From positions 305,924,665 to 305,988,664 of the forward strand of contig NC_073746.1 in assembly GCF_029784135.1 (NCBI RefSeq): 64,000 bases of DNA, in the 5' to 3' direction. Shown here piece by piece: positions 9,931 through 21,126 of the stretch; the stretch's first letter is position 1, and every line of letters starts with the position of its first letter. The stretch comes from Toxorhynchites rutilus septentrionalis (taxonomy: Eukaryota > Arthropoda > Insecta > Diptera > Culicidae). Below the pieces are notes generated by a model that searched no databases, was not told the origin of the DNA, and saw only the letters and a list, made by a program, of their open reading frames with translations. Both the position numbers and the translations under genes were made by a program.

Positions 9931-12900
9931 AGGAGGCGGGACCATCATCATCATAAGTGTTTCCCCATCAAAATTCCACTTCGGTCGGATGAGTGTAGTG
10001 CATGACGTGAAGAAACAATATGTTTCGTTGAATCACACGAAATTTATCGACGCTAGTTACACCGATAAAAATCGTATTTCGACAACCTTCACGAGATCAG
10101 ATTAATTAATTAAAAAATCGATAAAACGAATTGTCTGCGAATTGAACAACAGTAAAATTATGGTAACTATTTGCATTACAATGAAAGAAAAAAATTAAGG
10201 AGTTGTGTTTAGGACACGACCGCATTTTCGACGTAGGACTACAGGTATGTATTATTCAATCCGCTTGTCTATCACTTCGGACATTATTGTAGAATGCATC
10301 TAATTTTTTTAAATAACTTTTTAGAAGATTGTTTCAGTGGGATGGAAAGAATCGTAGTCTTGTGAAATCAGCTAAAGTTGGTTGAATCATAAGTCAATAC
10401 TACAAGCATGCGAATAATGAGCAGACAACGCAAACGTTATTTCTCTTCTTGGTTTTATAGCTTTAACGATTGTAGTGGTTTAAAATTAAACCCACTTAAT
10501 GATAACGATTTCAGTCTACATTGAGGTGAGATAACAAGTGTCACATAAACATCACGCAATTTCTCTGGCTCTACTCCGACAGTTATATCGGATGCCGCGA
10601 GAGGTTAATTTAATAGTGAATGACAGAATGATCTGCATGTGACGAGGTGTTCATTCTACTGGTTGTAAAATCAGTGATGTCATATTCGCAGATATATTTG
10701 GAAATTTTAACTTTTGTCACAAACTATTATTCATTCTGCAAACCTTTTAAAATAGTGACAAGACGAAATAAAAACATCATTGGTTTCGCATTAGAAGTGT
10801 AGGTGGCACATTTTGTAGACATTGACACACATTCACAGATATTTCAGATTTTGATCGCACATGTTTAAGAAAAAAATTCTGATACCCCAGAAACAGATAT
10901 TTGTTTTGCTGCAGTTAGTGCCATAGAATCGGCGTCTGATTTTCCTCAGCCTGTTGTTAGCTTGAACGTTTTTGTTTCGTATTGGATACATTGTACAGAA
11001 TTTACATCCATTAATGTTGGATATTTAGTTTGCATACTGTAAAGTTTTACGCTTCCGTTTGTTTTGGTCAGCCTTCAAAATGCAACGCGATGCTGATCTG
11101 TAACAAGTTTTCTGCACTCAGTTGAACTCTCATTCCTTGTATAAACATGCGCTCTAGCGAATGAGCAAGCTCCGAAACACAGATCGAATGTTTTGTTGTC
11201 AGCACCGTTTTTGCGCCGAGTTTAGCACCGTATTTCTATACCTCTTTTACACCGCGCTTGAAGCTGGTTTGCTTTCTCTGTTGAGCTATTTTTCTTCACA
11301 CAAGCGCTTTCGGATGGCGCTATTGTTAATATGCTTTGCTTAGAACGAACGAAGACAAAACGAGCGCTATATTTTGATATGTGTGGTTGTATAAAATGAG
11401 GTGCGCAACACACAAGTAAAAAGCGATGTTCAGTATCTGAATTATGTGCCGCGTTCATTTCGCGCTCTCGTGTTTATGAATTTGATGTTTGTTATGAACA
11501 CAGCGTATGTTTTATGAATACTGGTTTTGGTCGTAGTTGCTGCTACTCCATGCACTCTTCCGCTTTCTCCGCTTCCTCCTGATAAATTTATCATTTCGTC
11601 GTTCCTGTCACGTTCTTAATATGGGTGGTTTTGCACTTCACCTTGTGTTTGTAATCTGTCCAAAACTGCAAATTGTTAATAAAATGGATTGATTATTGTC
11701 AGTTATTCAAAATACACTTAACTTATTTTCGACAGCTTAGTTTTTGGTAATTCATTGTCCGACCGAGTTGGAGAACCGAAGTTATTCAAGCCGGTTGTCA
11801 ATGTCCTCCAAATCTTCAAATAGCGCTTCTATGTGCGAAGCTTCACAGAAATTCAATCCCTTTGCCAGCGAAGAATGTGCCTCCATCTGGGCTACAAGAA
11901 ATTTAAACTGCTTCCATGTTTCCAAACGCAAAATTTGAAGATAAATTGAGTATACTAGTACATACTATACCATTACTATTGATTCTTTGCAATTAAAAAC
12001 GATGCTTACTAACGTCTACTTGACAGCGGGAATAGGGTGAGAGTTCATTCAAGTGAGATTTCTCACGGCATTCGTCTGGTGGAATCGCGTGACATACGCG
12101 ACGACAGTCATCTCACCTCACACGTCGCGCAGATTCAGAACGCATGTGAGTGTGCGATGCATGAATATAGAAGCATTTACCAACAGGCGACCTGAAACCA
12201 GCGTTCTGTACCATTTCATCGTGCTCCCCTTTGGATTTGAAGATGCGAGCAAAATCGCACCACGGTTACATTCACAACATGACTATCGAGTCCCGTCAAA
12301 GTGATATTGACCGCTCGCTGGCAGGACCAGGACTGGTTAATAGAAATTGCCAATGCTGCTTTTAAGCTCTCACCGAGTGGGCAATTTGTTAACGGGCGGT
12401 GATTAAATTGCAATAATTCCTCTCTTCACATTGTCCTTTCACATGTGACAGGGTTTGTTCTCTGTGTACAACATACTTCAGAGCAAACCCCTTATTCTAA
12501 AACCAAACGCATGATTCAATGCATAGAACGTTCAGCACAACTTGGAGAGCATAGATTGCTTGTGCCAAAGGAACAATTAGAATGCGGGTTTTTCATTTAG
12601 ATAATGCTTGACCTTTACAAGTTGTACAATGATTGGTTCCAAAGGATGTATAATTTTCATTATTGTAATAGGTACGTAGAAATATTTCCTGTCGATTAAT
12701 GCAAATATTTCTGCGATTTATCGAGAAAGGGAGGAGCTAAAATCGCAGTATATCTTCTCTCCTCTATCATTGCCCGTGGAACGAACGCTGTATTCGATTC
12801 GTGTATCAAGTGTATATCCGCGTATTACGGATCTTTCTGCAACCCATTATTGTTGGAGAGAATCGTCAAAAATTGTGAGTGGTTTTTATTTATTTGGTTC

Positions 12901-13560
12901 CATCCTCGATTGAACTGCGCTGCCACCTAACTTTCTTCTTCCCACTCAAATTTCGACCACAAACTATAAATACAAGTATTTATTACAGTGACAGTGAGCT
13001 TCCTCTTCTTCGGGGATGTTGTAGTGGATGTGAACAAAATTGCACTGCTGTTTTGCATGACCCATTAGAGTGTCGATGGATGTATAGAAAAAAAATTACC
13101 TTCGAATTTTCAAACGGAACATTCATAACCCTCCTTTACTCGCGCATATTGTCTAACAGACCAATAATCAATGAGGTGGCTGAAGTAAATGACTATTAAA
13201 ACAGAATAAAATTAAAGAAAAAATATTTTCTAGAGTTTTTATCATTCAGTTATATGTTTTTCTTTAAATAAATACCAATAACGCCTAAAAATACACAATA
13301 ATAATATTACAGAGACACAGTCTGTGGGTATACAAGTTACGATTTCGCGGGCGAGTACGGGAGAGTTAAAAATGTTAATTTCCAAGAAAACCCACCCTAT
13401 GCAAAATATCAGCTCAATCGTATTTAATTAACTTATGTCGCACAGCCGTCAAAGTTTGAGTTTTTTACAAAGTTCATGAAATCGGGGTTTTCATAAAAAA
13501 AAAGTGATGCCAAATGTCTTCAAAATGCATGAAATGGCGAAATCTACTGTCATCTTGAAA
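9931..13560. other. Long spacer with scattered repeat-family pieces
   Basis: No coding gene recognised. About 10195-10310 is a terminus of the GACGTAG repeat family (gttgtgtttaggacacgacc, cgacgtaggactac, then ccgcttgt.t..cacttcg), also seen at 40738 and, inverted, at 18965-19085. About 12610-12735 resembles the gatagatgcgtagaaatat.tcctat block of that family at 44700 and 55425. Other stretches (10320-12600, 12740-13560) gave nothing. Confidence 0.45.
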
Positions 13561-13665
13561 AAAATAATGTTGACGTAGAACTACGTCATTCATTGATGGT
13601 GCCAAATCAGAAAACAGGTCACTATTAGTGAGTTAGTAACTATTTCTGCCACGAACGTATGTTGA
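13561..13665 (-). repeat. GACGTAG-family end fragment
   Basis: Contains the full near-palindrome gacgtagaactacgtc (about 13574-13589), followed by gccaaatcagaaaacaggtcac, the inverse of the block before the same palindrome at 19120-19177 and 41620-41672. Confidence 0.65.
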
Positions 13666-15140
13666 CTATTAACATACCAAACGTTTCGGAAATTACCTAA
13701 GATTTGTTTTGTATGCTATATGTGGAAATCCCCTGGTTTGTAAACGGTTTAAATTGATGACAACTAGAAGCATTTCCATTTTCCCATACATTTGTTCGTG
13801 TGAGCTTCCTTACACATGCCGTCAATAACTTATCGGCGATCAACAAAGGCGAATGATTAAAGTCTCCGTGAACGAATAAAAGAAGAAGAAGAAGAACGGA
13901 GGGGAATATGTACTTAGAGCATAAATATTGGATCTCGCAGAGGCAAACTTTCAGTATCGTTCTAGATACGAAGTAATGAACATCGTTTGTTCTTCTTTGT
14001 TTTGCGTCATCAAATGTCTTCGTTTCGGATTGAACTGTGGGCGCGACCAAATTAGTTACTCACTGATGTCTCTGACAATGCAATCTTTACATCAAACTGA
14101 CGCTATCCCATTAAGGTTCTGAAACACGCAATTATCTCTCCAAGAAAATATTTGTTCAAAGATTTTATGTGTGATTTGGTTTCACATGACAGTAGCAAAA
14201 CTATCTCCACCAAGGATGACAGTTAAGCTAATCGAGACCGGAAATATTAATAGAAAGGGCTTCTGTGGAGAAGAGCGCAAAGCGGAGATAAGTGTGTATA
14301 TTCAGTTGCTTCATGTCATCGATATATGACTTTGCGTACATAAAATAGTACATCTTCGCTACGTCGAAACCCCATTTGTATCTGCTCCCGTGTGCATTGA
14401 CCCTGTTGCGATGCAACAATTGCCTAATTTTTTGATGCTATGATGGGCGATTGTTTGGTGGTGCAAATTATGCAGTCGTGATGATAATTATAAACAAGAA
14501 GGGGAGATAGCGGAAGGGAAATATTTGCGCTAGGGTATGAGTAATTAATCTCTGCTGAGGCAAATATTCTGTGTTTTTCATTACTCCAAGCAATTAACAT
14601 CGCTTGTTTTCCGTCATCATAAGGGCTTCATTGGTGCCTTTGACAATGCATCAATGCAATGAACTGACGCTATGGCGAAGCAACGTTGAGTTTGTGCGCA
14701 AAATAATTATTTGGGGAATACCAAGCTAGAATATCGTAAACGTCGTGTTGGAAAGTTATAAGTTATTTGGATTCGCGTGCCAGTCGCAAAACTGCCTTCA
14801 ACAAAGATTGCATTTGCGCTAATCTTGATCATAATGAAGCAGTGTTACTCTTTTCGAGGTTATTGAGATTCACAGAAAGAGCTTATGTCGTTTATTTAGT
14901 CACCGAGAAAGTAAATACCGTTCTGGAATTTTGTAAGTGACTTGGTTTCGCTTGCCAGTAGCAAAACTTTCTCCACTAAAGATGACAGCTGCGCTCATCT
15001 CGAGCATGAGAAAGTAATGCAACTTTTTTCGAGGTCAGTAATATTCAAAAAAGCGTTTCTTTTGAGAATAGCGCAAAATTATCAGAAGTGTTTATATTCC
15101 TAGTCGCTTCGAGCCACCAATGTATGGCTTTGTATGCATA
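13666..15140. repeat. Degenerate tandem repeats (three diverged units)
   Basis: Three diverged direct copies align at 13975-14345, 14598-14885 and 14930-15140. Shared phrases are gacaatgca, ctgacgctat, tttggttc..gt..cagtagcaaaact, tctccac.aa.gatgacag, gcgcaaa and tatggctttg. Units are 200-370 bp with indels. No coding potential in common, so an old local duplication. Confidence 0.55.
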
Positions 15141-16860
15141 ATATTGCAACGAGAGCCAGTCGCGACCGGGGCTTTGAGCGTAGGTGGCCGGCTTATGCGC
15201 CACTCCCATAGGGGAGACCAACCACCGCGGTTAAATTTTGCCCAGTATCTGAGACCCAACCTTAGGGCGGGTTTATCTTTCTTGCCAAATTCCCGGCTCG
15301 AGAAACGACTGTGCCCAAGTACCTGGAAAGCAATCAGCCAACTCCAAAGGGAAAACCTTTCACAATCACCCGATCACGGGCTACAAAAGAACCACAGCGA
15401 CACTCAAGAACAGCAAGAGGCTGTAAGTATCATCACTGGATCCAACTATCGAATCCCCACATCACTTCCCAATCGCTTCGGAGGTGAAAGCGGGGGCTGA
15501 AAGAAAAGGAGTCAACCCGACTCGTGACCAAAACTACAAAAAAAGGAAATCCAATGACAACACCCTTCTTGTACTAGTTGTTCGCGAAACGCAGCATTCG
15601 GGGGAGTTCTTTTACCTAAGCGGGAGGGGGCGGATTACGTGTGTTCACGATAATACGGAAAATTGTTCTTGACGCCGACAAATTTATTTAGAATGCGAAC
15701 GAATGACCGGTGTTACTTGTCGACACTTTATTGGGAAATAAGAGACCTGCTGCTATCTGCTCAAGCTTTTTATAGGCTGCTGTGATCGAGATTTAAGTGG
15801 CAATGAACCGGAAGAGCAGTAACAGATCGGTTGATGCGCGTATTGTGGTAAACGAATTGAGCTAGATGCTAAAGCTAGATGCTAGAGCTAGATGAGCAAG
15901 AATTTATAGCAGCAGTCCGTCCATAAAATATGGAACGCGTAAACAACGTGGTTTATGCTTCAACATGGATTTATTCTTCTCTCTGTGCAGAAATTCATCA
16001 CCTCACGGAAAACAGCTTGTGGTTTTAAAGTTCAAATTCGCATGTTATTTCTTTAAATTTTCCTCAATCCATAAATTCCATTTTCACAATCAATCTCCAT
16101 ATATAATATTAGCTAGTTATTATAATTAATCCCCACACATCAAAATCATTTTCATTACTTCATACTTCACCTACATACTCTACAAACTTTTATTTAACTA
16201 TATGTACATTTATTTTTGGGATTCGATCCCATGATCATTTGATCATCCGCTTAAGTCCTGGTGTCTGAACTACCTACTCTATCCCCGATTTCTCTAGCTA
16301 GCATATTATAATCCTGTTAAGAGTGCGTTCAAATAATCGGTCTACCGCTCGTCAACGGGAAATCTATTTTTGTGGATATGGTTTTGTGGCTCTATTCATT
16401 GAGTGTCGGTAACGACGACTCGCTTATTGTCCCCGACATGCGCATGTAATTTAAGAGGTACTCACTCTGGATAATTGAGTTAGGTGGTATTGTAGCAAGA
16501 AACGTGATGCCACCATTATAAAACCCAAAGCCACATGGGAAAGAAAAACGCACATTTACCTTTTTGTAATTTTCTTCGCACTCTAGGGGGAATTTTTGGG
16601 TAAACTAACGCTGTCTCACTAATTTATCGCTACACGGGGATAAATTCAAAATTGTATTCCTAGTTGCGCGGAAAAATTAAAAAAAAAATTATCACTGAAT
16701 TACCTTTCCAACAATTTCAAAAAGAAGCAATTTTGGAAAAAAAGATTTTCCACTTCTGCCTTCTTCCACGGTTCGAACTGAAGTGGTTCCGCAAAAGCTA
16801 GAATCCTCAGATCAGCGGGCTATTCTTTTTTTTGTATCAGACTCTTTTTTAGAAAAAGTC
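15141..16860. other. Unassigned region, probably retroelement debris
   Basis: Compositionally distinct, GC-richer at 15150-15520. An open frame of 126 codons at 15120-15500 has no recognised product. Short tandem gctagatgcta units occur at 15860-15890. At about 16217-16300 an inverted T-arm-like gggattcgatccc is visible, but no complete tRNA fold. It may contain remains of an LTR or LINE leader; I cannot assign it. Confidence 0.3.
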
Positions 16861-16892
16861 GTACCGAAGTCATTCTTCGCCCGCTTTCGGAA

Positions 16893-17120
16893 TTGTTTCC
16901 CCAATCCCCTATGGCATTAACCTATCACCCTCCGAGTCCCGGTCAAGCCGAATCTCGCGCCGGGGATTCGATTTTAAGTAAAAAGAAAACGCTTAAGGTT
17001 GTCTCTCCGTCGCTGGGAGAAATCTCGTCAGCGGAAAGTCCAGTCTCGAGAGCTTTGCAGCAGCCGACAGCTAGCACCAGCTATCGGAGCCCGCGGCACT
17101 CAGTTGAATTTGAAAAATGA
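16893..17120 (+). CDS. Ser/Pro-rich ORF fragment, possibly LINE ORF1
   Basis: A 75-codon frame encodes a low-complexity protein rich in Ser, Pro, Arg and Lys, with SPGQAESRAGDSILSKKKTL and LGEISSAESPVSRAL. Codon composition and GC content differ from the AT-rich surroundings, suggesting real coding ancestry. The composition resembles the disordered regions of gag-like ORF1 proteins of I/Jockey-group LINEs, such as the one at 38731. No zinc knuckle is present and it stands alone. Identity is uncertain. Confidence 0.3.
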   Translation: MFPQSPMALTYHPPSPGQAESRAGDSILSKKKTLKVVSPSLGEISSAESPVSRALQQPTASTSYRSPRHSVEFEK

Positions 17121-17360
17121 AAAAAGGGGAAACCGGCACTCGCTCTGCCGGGCATCTCATACACCATCAAAGAGGAGTGAAAAGCTCTGAGCTTATAAAG
17201 AAATTAATTGTACGAGGGGCTCACAAATGAAATATGTGGTACACGCTACAATATTATGACCGCTTGTTTGGTGCTGGTTGCTTTACGTTGTACGAATGAT
17301 GCCTAGAGGTGCAATTTGCAATACTTAATAACACGTAGCATGATATTTGATACTTGCAAG

Positions 17361-18801
17361 CCGGGTTGCCAACTATTTTTTTGAAAAATCAGGGAGGACG
17401 AAAAAAAAATCAGGGAAAATCAGGATAGCTGATATGGGTTGTCCGGAAAGTTCGTACACATTTTTGAGTAAACAAAAGTATTATTTTTTGAATTTTATAT
17501 GCATTTTATATTTATTTTGAAATCAATTCAGGAAGTTCTGAAATCTTTCAGGTAGCCTAACAATTCTATAAATTAACTGGAAGCTTATTTGTCCAGTTGC
17601 GAGCAGTATTTGTGGGAATGTATCGATTGGTTGCTTGGTAGAATCTCACAATGCAGAATTCTTCTCCAATACCACCAGAACTAGATCATAATTTTTTTTC
17701 AGGTGAAGACTGGGTCAGTCGGATTGTTTCAAATGACCCGCTTGTATCACCCGCCACGACTTGCTTTTAAAAAATCGATGCATAGATAAAACGTACGAGT
17801 CGTAACGATTTACGTAACCATGTTTCAACTGATACACATGAACGGAGTTTTTAAACATATGTAGTGAACCTGCTAATTCATTTGTCGTGTCTCACGGATC
17901 ATTCTTGCAACTTCTTGCTCTACAAACAATTCAATATATATTCTTCATGAAATAAAACACTTTTTAATAATAGTTACAGTTTAATAACAAAAGATACTTA
18001 CTTGCTGCGGATGTGATTTGCTGCGAAATTGTAATGAAACCTGTATCGTTTCTATTTAACTGTACATAATTTTTGGTCGCTAATATTCCTTCCATCGTTT
18101 CCGTTCCTATTCTGTTTCTAAACTTCGTTTTATTGAGATTGAATTGCAAGAACCTTCTGGCGTATTATTCTCATAGATTATTTTTCTTTCACGTTAACTT
18201 CTAAATTTTAAAAAATGTCGACACTGTTCCTTGGAAAATTCGAACAGATAGAGTATAATTGAAAGAAAGAGTAAGCATTATATAAGCGCGGACCGGAAAG
18301 TTTTTTAATGTAGACTATTATGGCAGTTCTCATACACAACCAGCAAAACTCCCAGTATATTTATATGGATTTCTTTTTCTGATTTTGCAAAAAGTAAAAA
18401 ATCATGAAAAATCTGGATAATTTTATAAAAATCAGGGAAAATAGAGTGTTTGTGCTCCCGTGGCCGAGTGGTTAGCGTCATAACTAACATGCCGGGTGTT
18501 CGGGTTCGATTCCCGTTCTGGTCGGGGGAATTTTTCGTCAAAAAAATTTCCTCCGACTTGCACTGTGATCACGCGTATTCTAGAGCTTGCCACTCAGAAT
18601 GCATTGCAAGGCGTGTTATTTGGCATAGAAATCTCAACTAAGTACTAATAAAAATGACGCAAGTAATACTACGTTGAGACGGCGAAGTTCCTCTAGGAAC
18701 GTTAGTGCCATTGAAGAAGAAGAAGAGTGTTTGTCAGGATATCAGGGACCGTACCAAAAAGTCTGGGAAATCCTGAAAAATCAGGATGGTTGGCATCTCT
18801 G
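17361..18801. mobile_element. Non-autonomous hAT element, 1441 bp
   Basis: Flanked by a perfect 8-bp duplication cttgcaag (17353-17360 and 18802-18809), which fits the hAT target pattern nTnnnnAn. Termini are imperfect inverted repeats: CCGGGTTGCCAAC on the left, CAGAGATGCCAAC reading inward from the right. Both ends hold sub-terminal copies of aaaaatcaggga-type motifs. No transposase frame is present. A SINE lies inside at 18454-18723; without it the element is about 1160 bp. Confidence 0.8.
18454..18723 (+). mobile_element. tRNA-derived SINE, copy 2 (inserted in hAT)
   Basis: A box tggccgagtgg at 18461-18471 and B box ggttcgattcc at 18503-18513, then a body nearly identical to the copy at 7243-7516, ending in GAA repeats. 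A perfect 11-bp duplication agagtgtttgt flanks it (18443-18453 and 18724-18734). The tRNA-like head cannot form a complete mature tRNA with an acceptor stem, so this is not a tRNA gene. Confidence 0.93.
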
Positions 18802-18959
18802 CTTGCAAGTGTTGCCATATGACATGAAAAAATTGCGACGTACGATCAGCTAGTGTATTGTTCTACGAGGGCAAAAATGAATCATCAATTCATTATCGTC
18901 AACTGATTCTACAATAAAGAAAATCAGTTCAGGGCGACCAAACCATTCTACTAAACACT

Positions 18960-19180
18960 TATTTTAAAAATTTTGCACCATTATAAAATAATATCCGAAG
19001 TTATAAACAAGTGACTTGAATACAATAACAGTGTAGTTCTACGTCAAGCATGCGGTCGTGTCTTGAACACAACCTCCTATAATTTTGTCGTTACTAACGT
19101 TAACTGTATATCGTATTAACGTGACCTGTTTTCTGATTTGATACCCTTTCTGAAAGACGCAGTCCTACGTCAAAAACAAA
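18960..19180. repeat. GACGTAG-family ends, two in 200 bp
   Basis: Contains gtagttctacgtcaagcatgcggtcgtgtc (inverse of the termini at 10195 and 40738), immediately followed by the other terminus type: cgtgacctgttttctgattt leading to gacgcagtcctacgtc. It looks like an internally deleted copy of the family. Confidence 0.55.
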
Positions 19181-21081
19181 CCATTCGCAAGACACACATT
19201 AAGGGTTAAATGGGGCGAATGAATCGACGAAGATACAACTAGAAGCATGGAAGTGTTCCTCCATGGCACAAGCAGCGTAAAACTTTGGCAATAAACAAAG
19301 AAAATGATACAAAAACTGCTATGCAAATTCGCCTTGGAAGCTGCTGCAAACTGCAAAAGTTTCACTACCAAATACAATTCTGATTTCGACGCCTCTAGCA
19401 GTGCGCGTTTGAGCTCCCTGTGCTCTCTGAAACTTATGTGAGCTCTTCACATACTCATATTTGCATGGTGAAAGTTTTATTTAGCCTGAAGACTGTTTCC
19501 TGTAATTTGCGAAAGGGGGCGCCTCGGAATCCACCGCTATTTTCTACCCATACTGGCATTAGCAATATTCTTCATGTGATGGTTTCTATTAGAAACACAT
19601 TTTCGATCTGCGTTTTCCGCTATAAAAGAGGCTAAATCCATGGTAATAAAACCATATTCAATTAAATGCTGTATAATGTTCCGAAAAATTGGGCACATTC
19701 CTTGTCCGAATGAAACAAGTGGAACAGAAAAAAAGTCAAACTACAAAGATCTGAACATCTAGTAATGGAACGTACGATCAACCATTTCCAGTGGCCAACG
19801 GGAAGCTGGCAACAGCAGATTGGGAATAAGCTTCTCAGGTAACCTTTCATCATTTTAATTTCCATCAGGGCAAAGCTGGAAAGTCAAGAAGTGGTCGGTA
19901 GGAAAACATCATCGCTTTCGTTAGTGAAGTGCAATTAGAAAGTAATTAAAACATTCTCCCACTGGAACTGTTGCTTCGTGATGTTTTTACAGTTTTCAAA
20001 AGTGATGTTCCCCTGCAAAAGTTAGTTGTATAATTGCACCAAATTGCCTGGAAATTTAGGCGAAAACTTTTGCTCGTTTTCGTCGTCCTGGTTGAAAAAT
20101 GTGAATGTTTTAATATTTAATTTTATTTTATTGTAGTAGATAATATTTGTGCTTCACTGAGACGATTTAATTTTGATGCAAATGAAACGATTCTGTGAAT
20201 CTGTATCATACTCAGAATTATAGCTGGGTACACTTGTTTCACTTTTCCAGAACTATGCCCAAATCGTACGTCTCGTCGAATGGAAGGAATATTATTCTGC
20301 TTATGACGTGCGCTGTGTTGAATCTCAAGTCTTTCCAAACGAACGAACTCAAGCTGTTTCAATCATGATAGTTTATTTCCACTTGTTCAGCCGTAACATT
20401 CCCGCATCTACGGTGGGAAAACCGTGGCATTTCTAACATTTCAACGTCAGCTGTTGAAGACGAACTTTCGAACAACATCCAATCCCGGGTGTCTAAAGCA
20501 AGTGTTCATGGAAATATTGAATCAGTCGTTTTTGCATATATGTACACAACATAACGCGAGATGATGTCTCTGTTTCCCTCGAAAACAATTTTATGTAAAT
20601 TACTTCTATTCCATCATCATCATCATCGGAGTCGGTTGGGTGGCTTCAAAGCTTCACGTCTGTCACGTGGGTTGTGTCATATTTCGAGCTTAACGAAATA
20701 AACATAATTCTAGCAATGAGTTTAATCCATTTTCTCGGCTTCACATGTGAACTTTCCTTGAAATTTGCTTCGCTCTGTGCAGAATGTTTCGGCCCATTAA
20801 GATTTTCCATGAAATTAAATTTTCGTTGATCGACAAATAAACAATCGAATTAAATCTGCAAAATTTGTTTGCTGATCAAAATTTTAATACTCGGTGGACT
20901 CCAATCCTATGGAATAAGGTAACGAAATACAACAGAATATAGTGCGATTTTTCAGATATCCACATAACTCCGAAAAAAATTTTGTTCTATTGTGATTATA
21001 TCCTGATTAAATGCAGAATATGAAACTCATGAGTTTTCTGGGCATATTGGGAATTGGGAGTTCCATGAAATGCTCGGATTT
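19181..21081. other. Spacer without recognised features
   Basis: Only short frames with no family resemblance (for example 70 codons at 19165-19377, minus). A short catcatcatcatc run is at about 20613. Nothing else seen. Confidence 0.4.
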
Positions 21082-21126
21082 AACTATCAACCACATGGCC
21101 CCTCCTTGCAATGATTATCTCTCTTG

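Noticed and set aside
16217..16300. tRNA-like segment with gggatcgaatccc on the minus strand
   Set aside because: A T-arm-like palindrome only; no D-arm, anticodon arm or acceptor stem could be assembled.
17430..17455. gggttgtccggaaagttcgt as a mariner terminal repeat
   Set aside because: It looks like one, but the only similar phrase (about 18288-18305) is in direct, not inverted, orientation, and no transposase lies between.
18454..18530. tRNA gene with A and B boxes (also 7440-7516, minus)
   Set aside because: No closing acceptor stem. Both copies continue into the same ~200-bp body with a GAA tail and are flanked by target duplications, so they are SINEs.
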